64,000 nt of DNA from Myotis daubentonii (Eukaryota > Chordata > Mammalia > Chiroptera > Vespertilionidae): positions 50,677,408-50,741,407 of the forward strand of contig NC_081848.1 of the NCBI RefSeq assembly GCF_963259705.1. Reading direction: 5' to 3'. Under the pieces are notes generated by a model. It made no database searches. It saw only the letters and a list, made by a program, of their open reading frames with translations, and was not told the DNA's origin. Positions 12,101 to 24,100 of this stretch are shown here, in pieces. The position numbers and the translations under genes were made by a program. Position 1 is the first letter of the stretch; every line of letters starts with the position of its first letter.

Positions 12101-15100
12101 GTAGTCTTCAGTTCCTTTAGCTAAAGGTCCTCTGACCCCCAATGCCTTTCAAAATTATATTTCATCTCCGGACTCTTTATTAGTCTCTGGATTCCTATGT
12201 CATCTACGCACAGCGCCTTTTCCAGATTCCTGAACCCTTCTTGATGCTGGGATAAGAACCCTGGCACTTCATGTCTGAAATCAATAAAAATACATTTTTT
12301 AAAAAAAAGTTGAACCAAAAAGGTGTTGATTTTATGTCAGCTCTCAAAGAGTCAGTTATTTTATTTCTTGGGATTCAATTTTCTTTATTTACTTTGTGAG
12401 TTTGAGAGGAATAGAATTTTTAGTGAAAAATCATTAACCTTTAAAATAGTTTCAGAACATGCATTTATAAGGTATCCTTTGTTCTCCTAATTTATAGACT
12501 AAGTAATGGATGAGACTAGTAATTTTCCATAGATTCTTTTAAAAGATGTTAATATCTACCAAGATTATTTTTCTCTTAATTTTCTTTCTGCTGTTTTTAA
12601 GAACTCAGCATTGTCTTGTTTTCTCATATTTCTAAGTTAAGCAGAAAGAGTATTTTTTAAATTAAATTGCTTTCATTATAGGCTATCCATTTACCTGCTG
12701 AAACAATGAGAATAGTGCTGGAACGCTGCTACAATGATTTGCGTCTTCTCACTGTGCCTAGTAAAACCCTGAAGGCCGAAGGTTTTTTTAGAAGTAACAA
12801 GGTATCTCTTATTTTTTCATTATTATTTTTTATGCTGGTAATAGCAAATGAAATTAAGTTTTAATATTATAAGCTCAACCTCTAGTGATATCCTTTGTAG
12901 TCAGATTTGACTTCTTTCTGTCCTTTGAATTAGTCTTGCTGATTCTTCTTTTTGCCTTGATCATGAGCTTCGCCCACCTGGAATGTTCTTTCTCTTCTCT
13001 CTACATTTTTTCAAGCCCCCGATTAGTTCTTCCTCTTTGATGAAGCCTTCATGACTATTTTTGTCCACAATGATTATGTCCTCTGAATTTTATTCATTCT
13101 TGAGCTTCTCCCATAAAGTAGTACGTACTTCATTGTGAAAGTCAGAGGCATGCCTAGTAGAGAGAAAATTATCATATTGGCTTCACTCTTTGCTTACTCA
13201 TTTATCTCTGTTAAAAATGAGAAAGTTCATATTGATGCTTTTGTTTTATCTCTTGATGTCACTATGCATTTCATTATTTATCATTTTTCCTATGTATTTG
13301 TTTCTAACGCCATTGGTTTCCTCTGGATAAATTGTATTCAAGTTTCCTTGTTTGTCATTTTCATTTATCACCTTTTTCAGGCTCATTTTTCTTGATTTTT
13401 TATCTCATTTAACCATTTTTAGTATTATTGATTAACCCAATTGTAATTTTTATTTACCTGTATTTTCTTTTAATACTTTTGTGTGGTGTATTTGTGTGTA
13501 ACATTAAAAGTTCTAATCCACCTTAATATTGGTTTAGGGTAAGGAGTGGGAGAGATCTATTTTTCTTTTCTTTAAATGATTAACTGATGTGTAACATTTA
13601 TTGAATAATAGTTATATTTTTATGCAAAACTCAAAACACTATTCATAATTGCCAATTTATATATGTGCATTTTGTTTTCTAAGCTTTACTATGGAAAATT
13701 TCAAGCATACATAAAAGTAGAGAGAATAGTGTAATGAACCCCAGGTACTCATCACCTAGCTTCTATAATTATCAATTTTCATTTCATCTATATTCAACTA
13801 CCTACTTTTTCCAGATTATTTAAAAAATATCCCTAGCATCGTATCATTTCATCTAAGTAATCCAAACATATATCTTTAAAAGATGAGAACTCTTTTTAAA
13901 AACATAACTATATTTACATTATTACACCTAAAAAATTAACAGAAATGTCTTCTTATCAACCAATATATATCTAGTAAGTATTCAAATTTCCCTGATTATC
14001 TTATAGCAGTTTTTTTTCCATAGGATTTGTCTGTTCAAATCAGGATTCAAATAAAGTCCATAATATCTCTCTCAAGTCTATTTTAATCTAAAGATTTCCC
14101 TGTATATTTTTTTATTGTTTCCTTGCAATTAATTTGCTATAGAATCAAATCATTTGTCGATTAGATTTTTTTTCTATAATCTGGATTTTGGCCTTGCATT
14201 CCCAAGATAGCTTTATACATGTTCCTCTATCTATATTCATGCTAAGCTTTGATTTCCTAAAGAGCAAGATATGGATACAGAAATTTCCTGAAAATGGACA
14301 ACCCAATAAATAAGATACCTGCATTTGTGTGTCCATCTCTTATCTTAGCACAGTTTTATAGCTAATTGTAAATACATATGAACAATATTTATTTTGTATA
14401 ATCCCAAAAACCATGCATATGTCTTTTAGAAGCATTATCATCCCAAAATGTATCACTTATTATGTATGCACTGTCTGGTATTGACATGATATGATGAATG
14501 AGAATGTCACTAAAATTAATGATGCATTATAACTAATGATGCAGTATAACTCTTTTGACTTAATATTTAGGTGTTTGTTGAAAGTTCTGAAACTTTGGAT
14601 TACCAGATGGCCTTTACCGATTCTCATTTGTGGAAACTCCTGGATCGGCATGCAAATACAATCAGATTATTTGTTTTGCTACCTGAGCAATCCCCAGGAT
14701 CTTATTCCAAAAGGACAGCATACCAGAAAGCGGGGGGTGATTCTGGTAATGTGGATGATGATTGTGAAAGAGTCAAAGGACCTGTGGGGAACCTAAAGTC
14801 TGTGGAAGCTATTCTAGAAGAAAGCACTGAGAAACTCAAAAGCTTGTCACTGCAGCAGCAGCAAGATGGAGATAATGGGGACAGCAGCAAAAGTACTGAG
14901 ACAAGTGACTTTGAAAACATTGAATCACCTCTTAATGAGAGAGACTCTACATCGGTGGATAATAGAGAACTCGAACAGCATCTTCAGACGTCTGATCCTG
15001 AAAATTTTCAGTCTGAAGAACGATCAGACTCGGATGTGAATAATGACCGGAGTACAAGTTCAGTGGACAGTGATATTCTTAGCTCTAGTCATAGCAGTGA

Positions 15101-18100
15101 CACTTTGTGCAATGCAGATAATGCTCAAATCCCTTTGGCTAATGGACTTGACACTCATAGCATCACGAGTAGTAGAAGAACTAAAGCAAATGAAGGAAAA
15201 AAAGAGACATGGGATACAGCAGAAGAAGACTCTGGAACTGATAGTGAATATGACGAAAGTGGCAAGAGTAGGGGAGAAATACAGTACATGTATTTCAAAG
15301 CAGAACCGTATGCTACAGATGAAGGTTCTGGGGAAGGACATAAATGTATGTACTTAAAAAGGAAAAAGATCCTTTAAACAGTATCAATTTATACTCTGTA
15401 TTTAAACTTTTAGTTTAAAAAATTAGCTAAGAGTTAGGTACTTTGTTCTAAGACCACCTGTAACTTCCTGGATTATAAGACTATTCCTATGACCTTAGTT
15501 TTCACTTTCGATGCAGTTATAGTGAATAGGGAACAGCATTCTTAGACCTGTGAAACACATTAGACCTTTGACAGTAATGATGTCAGAACTCTGGTTAAGA
15601 TGTTATTTTTAAAAAAGAGTATTTTAAAAGGGAAATAATTATAAAAATACTAAATAAAGCATTATGAAATAGTTTACAAAGTAAATAATATACAAAAAAA
15701 TTAAAAGGACACTTTAAAAAATGCTTTACTCAAATGTACTCAATGCCCAGAAAAATTTTTGTTTCTCTTCCCTTTCCTCCATCCCCCAATGCAAACAACT
15801 CCCTTCCAACACCCTAAAAAGTACATAACTAATTGAAAAAGTCAGAGAAAGGATAGGTGCTTTTGTTTTTTTAACTAAGTAGGTCCAAATAGCACTGGAA
15901 ACATGACATTTACACATACAACTTGCAGAAACCGAAGTGAGAAAATGTGAATTGGTGGACTTAAATGGAGACAGAGAAACTCTATTATAATAATGCTTTA
16001 AATTTCTATGGAGTTTTTTTTTTCTCTCGTAAGGCTCATTGACTTACATTATCTCATTTAGTTCTTACTAGCTGCATAAAATTGATGTAGATGCTTTTCA
16101 CCGATGAGGAAACTGGCTCAAATAGGTTAAATAGTTTGCCTGAAGTCACAGAGCTAGTAGGTCACACTACTGGGATCAAACTCGGGTTTTCTGATTGTAG
16201 GCCTAGTGTGTCTTCTACCACCTCATAACTACTACCACTGCTCCTTACTTTCCTCATGTCATAGTAAAAAAATTAGCCAGTAGCTACTGTGCTTTTTTAC
16301 CATTTTCAACCCTGCAAGAGCATTGGAGAAATTAAAACTAGTTTCTCTTTAGGCAAAGGTTAGAAATTGTGGGGAAGCACGGGAGAGGCAGTTACTATAT
16401 ATGTGGCACTGTGCTCAAAGCATGATAACGATACTACCTCATTGAATTCACTGTAAAGCTATGAGGTAGGTACTATTATCATCTATTATTATCTTTATTT
16501 TTCAAATGAAGAAATGGTGGTACGAAGGCTGACAGCTTGCTCCATATCAGGGAAGCAGAAGAGATAGGGTTGGAACCCAGCCAGAGCCCACACTTTACTG
16601 TGTAGATCTAGAAATATGTCTATTTGGAAAGAATTCCTGGACATGTGTGTTTAATTCAACAGCTGAAATAAGCACTTAAATATATCAGAACATTTAAAGC
16701 TGTCAGATTAACCTATCATATACTCAGTGTCCATGTATTTTATCCATCTAATGTTTTATATTAGCTAAAAGTCAAATAATTGAAAAGTGTGCTTTTTCCT
16801 GCTTACAGTACAATAAAAAGTATACGATCTGTTCTATTTGTAACCTGAGAGGTTACTTTTACAATTTTGTTTATGTTTTGTTTTTTGTGTGCTTAGGGTT
16901 GATGGTGCATGTTGATAAAAGAATTACCCTGGCTGCTTTCAAACAACATTTAGAGCCCTTTGTTGGAGTTTTGTCCTCTCACTTCAAGGTCTTTCGAGTA
17001 TATGCCAGCAATCAAGAGTTTGAGAGCGTTCGACTGAATGAGACACTTTCATCATTTTCAGAGGACAATAAGGTTGATTAAAATAATTTTCAATAATAAG
17101 AGTATTGTAAATGATAGAAAAGAAAACATCTTGTACTACATCCAAGTAAGGTGAACTAGACACCCTAAATGGATAATTTGATGTTTAGTGGTTATTTGTT
17201 GTTGGGTGCTTTTTCGTTCATCCTTTAAATGTTAAATATTAGCTGTGTCAGTTAATGTTCTAGGTGCTGGGGAATCAGACGTAAAAGATATATCTGTTCT
17301 CAGAGCCCATTATCTAGAGAATTTGGGAAAACAAGCTAAACAGTGGGTGAGAATGGATTGTTTGTTCTGCTGAGAAAGTACATCTAAAACATGTTTTTAA
17401 TTTATAGATTACAATTAGACTGGGGAGAGCACTTAAAAAAGGAGAATACAGAGTTAAAGTGTACCAGCTCCTGGTCAATGAACAAGAGGTAAGTAATACC
17501 CTTAAGAGCAAGATAGGTCACTTTTATTAGTTATTAAAAACATACAATGCAGAAATTTTATTACTAGTCATTTCTTTTTATCTCTTTAAAGCAGAAGCGG
17601 GCAGACTTTTTCTAGGATGTCTTTTAGTTGTGCAGGCCATACTGCCTCTGTCATAGCTACTCAGTTCTGCCATTGTAGCACGAAAGCAGACATAGAATAT
17701 ATGTAAAACTAATGCAAGTGGCTCTGTCCCACTAATATTTTTTTTATAAAAGCAGGCAGGGGATGAATGTTGCTGTCAGGTCATTTTTTGTTGTGCCTCT
17801 GCTCTAAAGTGTTGCTACGAACGTTGGAGTGAGGCAAAAATTTCCTGCTTTTCAAAGGGTATTTTGTTTTCTGGGAATGCTTGTATAATGCTACTGGTGG
17901 ATAGCACTTTACCTGTAGAGTTTATAGGTTCTTTTTGTGTTCAGAGCATCATTTTATATTTAACAAGCATTTATCTAGTGTTTATTATGCACTCTAAGGG
18001 CTTACAAGTATTAACAAGTATTAAATCTTTTAAGTCTATAACTACTATATGTTATTCCCGTTTTATAGATGAAGAAACCGAGGCAGAGAAGTTGAGTAAC

Positions 18101-21100
18101 TTGACAAAGTCATACAACTTGCAAATGGTGGATTAAGGTTCTAACCAGGCCATGTTTTTAGGGAGTAATCAATAAAATATTTTAGTTCCTATAATACATA
18201 ACCAGAAAAATAAGGCAAAGATCCTATTTTCATGTTTATATCTTATTGGGGACCTAGACAAATGTGAAAAATACATAAGAGGATAAATTTTTCATGAAAT
18301 AACTTTATTCATTCAACAAACATTTTATTGGGCACCAACCATATCTCTTACATGTGATCCATTACAATCATTTTGACTTTATATGTTTCTTCCAAGTTCG
18401 GGTCTTGTGGATATTATGTCTCTTTTGAGACAATGAATGAATGTTACTTGGAGAATTAGTATGTATTTCTCTTATTTTAGTGCATAAAGTGATTCTTTTT
18501 ATATTCAAAATTATCATCACTTTAATACAAAAAGGGAAATATGAATTTGTTATCTTAATCTTTACAGTGACTTAGTGAGGAAGATACTGTCCCCAGTTTT
18601 ATAGATGAGAACTCTGAGACACAGGAATATTAAGTAAATTTACTCAAGATAACTAAGTTAATAACTAGTGGAGCCAAGATTTGAACCTAGGAAGATATCT
18701 TAGACACCTAAACTGAGGCCCATAATTGTCACAGTATAAAGTGCAAATAAAATGTCTTGTTAATCTTATTTTAATGTATAGCTCAAGCTCTAATTATTTA
18801 TGTTTCTAGCCATGCAAGTTTCTGCTAGATGCTGTGTTTGCTAAAGGAATGACTGTACGGCAATCAAAAGAGGAATTAATTCCTCAACTCAGGGAGCAAT
18901 GTGGTTTAGAGCTCAGTATTGACAGGTAAAGTAAAAACACAGTGTCATTAGTGACTTGAAGAAAGAATGTGTGTCAGATTATATGGATTGGTGTGATTTT
19001 CTAAAATTAGAAGAATTAAAAATTCCTATAGTATTCAGAATTTTAGCACTGCAAATTAGTTTAATAGAACTAAGCAAAAGTGCTAGAGTTGTATTTAAAT
19101 TTCCTTTGTAGAATACTACTAAATCTGAAGTATTGGGACCATTTTATTTTATTTTCCCCAAATTTTAATAAATAACCATTTGACTTAAGCATAATTAATT
19201 TTCCTTGATGTCAGATTTATGTCATTTTTTTAAATTAAGAATTTCAAATTATAGTCCTTTAAAATGTCATATCACATTTGTAGGTTTCGTCTAAGGAAAA
19301 AAACATGGAAGAATCCTGGCACTGTCTTTTTGGATTACCATATATATGAAGAAGATATTAATATTTCCAGCAACTGGGAGGTTTTTCTTGAAGTTCTTGA
19401 TGGTATTACCAATATTTTTGTGGGAGGAAAATAACTTGTAAATGCTCTATAATTAATAGAAGGCTATAGATAGTTTTTTTAATCAAATAATGAGTTTCTT
19501 CTATCTTTTCTCTAGCTCTCGTTTGCCTTTAAATGTTCCCTTTGTGCTCTGATTTTTTAAAATATTCCTTCTTACAGGGAAGTTGCAATTTCAAGATTGT
19601 ATTTTTGGTACTTTTTATAGAAAATTTTTAAAATATTTTCTTAGTCATGTTTGTTAGTTTCTTTTTTCGTTATGGCTTATTTTGTTTTGATAATTCATCA
19701 GAGATTTAGAGAAAAATGATCTGTTTCCTAGGCTTTCTTAATAAAGTACCACAAAGGGGTGGTTTAAACAACAGAAATGTACTGCCTCCCAGTTTTGGAG
19801 GCTGGAAGTCCGAGATCAAGGTGTCGGTAGCGTTGGTTCCTTCTGAGGGCGAATTTGTTCCATGCTCCTTTCCTAGCTTATGGCGATTTGCTGGCAGTCT
19901 TTGGTGCTCCTTGCCTTGTAGATGTATCATCCTAATCTCTGCCTTCATCTTCACATGATGTTCTCCCTGTGGGCTTATTTATTTCTACCAAAATTTCCCT
20001 ATAGTATAAAGACACTAGTCACTTTAAGGCTTACACTAATGATCTGATTTTAACTTGATTACCTCTGTAATGACCCTATTTCCAAATAAGGTCACATTCT
20101 GAGATACTGGGGTATTAAGACTTCACTAAGTATTTGGGAGGGGGGCCAATTCAATCCATAACAGTTACCTAGAGGAGGTACTTATGTTTGTCATACCTCC
20201 TGATGTTATCAACATTGGTATATTTATTTTTCAGAGGAAGTAGTGGGAGGAAAGTTGGCTTTTAGGAGATTATATCAAGAGAAGCAACGGGTTTTCCATA
20301 TATAGTCTTTTGTGACTTTGCTGTCACTTAGAAAGATTTTAATTTTCTTTGTTTTCCCATAGAAATTAAAATATAAGTTCTGAATGTTTCTATATATGAT
20401 TGTGATAGTTTTCAGAAGGCTCAGTAATACTAACACTTCACCTATTTCAGGTCTAATTTGGTTTAAATTTTAATGGTTGAAATTTTGATTAAATGACAAG
20501 TTATGGGGAGATCAGGAAAAATCAGGATACTGTATGCTGATGCGTGTAAGGAAGTGTTTCAGGATGTTATTTCTTCTCTGAGTGTCTGAGGCCTGAGAGA
20601 ATAATTACCGTGTCTGGGTAGGCCAGGAAGAGATCATAAAGAATGCAAAAGTCACCCTTCCTAAGAAGGATTGATTATGTATTAGCAAAGATGGGTTAGC
20701 CAGAAAATGTTACTGAATGGTGGGTGCCTGCATCAGTATCATTCCAATATATATTTTAGCATCAAATAGTTGGGTAAGAAGTAAGTCGTAGAATTAAATC
20801 TAAGAAGCATTTATTAACCTGTAATTTTCCAGGCATTGCTAATTCTTGGTGCTACAAAAATGAATAAGCAACTAGTTGGCCTTCCAGATGTACATAGTCT
20901 GTGGGTGAACCAGAACTTGAAACCTATAATTCCAAAATGATAGGTACTAAGGACCAAATCAATACAATTTGTTCTTATATGTACCAGAGGGAAAGGTAAC
21001 AATTGAGCTGGGTTTTGAGAAAACAGTAAATTTTGGGGGTATAAATTTAAAGAGAAGAAGTAATGACAGCTTGAGTAAATAAAGGAGGTAGAGTGAAGAT

Positions 21101-24100
21101 GATGTGATTACGATTTTAGATTGTGGATAGTAGCCAATAGAGAAGCAAAGATCGGAGAACCAGAGAAGAGAGTAATTGGTAGAGCAGTGCTTAGCAGGAG
21201 TCAGGAGAGAATGGGATTAGGAATACTGGTGGAAGCAGAGCTTGCAGAAGAGTTAGGAGTTATCTTCTGAGACTGGAGGGGAGAGTAAATATTTCATTCT
21301 CAAACACTCCTGGGGATAATTGGTTTCTTATATGCCCACTTTGTAAGAGGAACACTTGAAGTAAATCCTTTTGTTTAGTCAGGGATAGGAAAAGTCGAAT
21401 TAGAAACTCTAGAGAAAACACTGTGCTAGCCTAATCTTGTATGTTCATAGGGGTGGAGAAGATGAAATCCATGTCACAGCTTGCAGTTCTGTCAAGACGG
21501 TGGCGGCCCTCTGAGATGAAGTTGGATCCCTTCCAGGAGGTTGTGTTGGAAAGCAGTAGTGTTGATGAGTTGCGAGAGAAGGTAAGTTCATTTTTAACAA
21601 AATGAGCTATATACATTTTGTATTTTTCTCTATATTGCCTAAGAGGTATCCTAGGAAGTGAGTGCCAGATACTGACACAGCAACCTTTCTTTCTTTGTCT
21701 CTGTCACATTTTATGACACCTTGAATCACACATTCTAGTTGTTTCTTAAGGCTCTTGATGCCTTGAAAAATAACATTGGCTTCTGGCCATTCAGAAATGG
21801 ACCCTCACTTTCTGTTATTTCGATCAACTTTCTCCTAAGTCAGTGGTTCTCAATCTTCTGGCCCTTTAAATACAGTTCCTCATGTTGTGACCCAACCATA
21901 AAATTATTTTCGTTGCTACTTCATAACTGTAATGTTGCTACCGTTATGAATCGTAATGTAAATAAAGAAAAGGAAAGAAAAAGAAGAGGGAGGTAAAATT
22001 TGGTAGAGAATCTAAATGAAAGTCTCTTTTGAATGTATTTTATTTTATTTATTTTTATATATATAGTTTTATTGATTTCAGAGAGGGAGAGAGAGATAGA
22101 AACATCAATGATGAAAGAGAATCATTGATTGGCTGCCTCCTGCACACCCCATACTGGGGATCAAGCCTGCAATCCAGGCATCTGCCCTGACTGGGAATTG
22201 AACTGTGACCTTCTAGTTCACAGGTTGATGCTCAACCAGAGTCATGCCGGCCAGGCTGAATTTTTTATTTTAAAGGCAAGAGTTCTAAGGATCTCTGGGA
22301 AAAGAGTGGAATTATTTAGAAGCAATATTAGGACAACTGGCATTTGGGGGAAAAAATTATTTTGATACTTTACACTAAACACAAAAATAAATCATAAATG
22401 TATTAAATTTATATTAAAAAGTTAATAAAGTGATAAATATACCAGATGAAAATATTTTTATAATCCTGGAGAGGGAAAGATATTTGTAAGCATAATACAA
22501 AAAGCTAAAAAAAAAAAAAAAAAAAAAAAAGATATATAAAAGTTAAATCTTCTGCACAGCCAAAAAAAATTTTTTAAACAACTGATAAAGTTAAAAAATA
22601 AGAAAGGAAAAAAATATTTGAAACATAATATATGAAACATTATGTCCGTAATTTATAAGGAGCTCACTACATCAGTAAGAAATAGATGAATAATCTAATT
22701 TTAAAATGGCAAAGTACATGAATAGGCAGTTTGTTGAAGAAATACAAGTTAAAACAACAGCATTTTTACTTCTTATAATTGATGAAAATTTAGAAAGTCG
22801 GTGAATACCTAAAGTCATCAAGGTAACAGGAAATATTGTACACCTTTGCTAAGTGGTTAAATTGACATAATTTTTTTCATGGTTCAGTTGGGCATGATCA
22901 ACATTCCACATATGCAGTTCCACATCTAAGAACTCAGTTCAAAAATATTTGTAGAAATAGGTCAGGATATTCATGGAAGTGTATAGCAGTGTAACTGGGA
23001 AAAATTTAAAATAGGCTCAATGACCACGTCAGTTGGAAATAAAATAGTTCAACAGTTGACGAGAATGTGATTACTGCATATCCTATTCTTATAATAGAAT
23101 AATTGTTCTTATAAAATAAATGTATTGTATAGGTATGTTTTATAAGTAAAGTTTTCCGTATTAGAAATTTTTTCATATAGTTTATATATGCTAAGGAAAA
23201 GGCCTAGAAGGAATATACTAAATTTATATTTCTAGGACATGGCATTTGCAGAGCAGATAGACAAAATAATTTCACTTTCTCCTTTTTTTCTAATTTTTTT
23301 ATATCAAATGTATATTACTTTTTTGAAAAAAATCCAGCTATTTCTATGTTTGTTGGATGAAGGAAAATAACTTTTTAAAGTAAATTTATATTTTAAATTA
23401 ACTCATATGATGTTTTCTTTTATAGCTTTGTGAAATCAGTGGAATTCCTCTGGAAGATATTGAATTTGCCAAGGTAAAGCCCTGCGAATGCTTGCATTGG
23501 GTGACTGGTTGGCATTAAACATGGCTAATGGCCTGGTTTGTTCCTTCATTCTCCTTAGGGTAGAGGAACCTTTCCCTGCGATATTTCTGTCCTTGATATT
23601 CATCAGGATTTGGATTGGAATCCTAAAGTTTCTACCCTGAATGTCTGGCCTCTTTATATCTGCGATGATGGTGCAGTCATATTTTATAGGTAACATGCAC
23701 AATGTTTTTGTTATTTCTAGTGATATAACGTTTTTGTTTTGCATAAATGTCATTTATAGAAATATAATGAGAGAGCCACACATTTCATTTTTGAAATTTT
23801 TCTAGTTGCCATATTTTAAAAATAAAAAGAAACAGATGAAATTAATTTTAATAAAATATTTTTAACCCTGTATGTCCAAAATACTATGATTACAACATGT
23901 GATCAATATTAAAAAGTCATTTGTGAGATATTTTACGCTGTTTTCTTATAGTAAGTCTTAGAAATACTGTGTATATGCTATACTTCCCGCACATTTTAAT
24001 TTTGATCAGGCTTATCTACAAGCAATCAATAGGTACATGTGGTTATTGGCTGACATGTTGGACAACACAGATGTAGAGGACAAAAGAGTCATTGGAGCTT

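Noticed and set aside
14571..15377. USP47 exon read to the stop at 15377
   Set aside because: The GTATGT donor at 15346 and the phase match to the exon at 16897 show that the true end is 15345.
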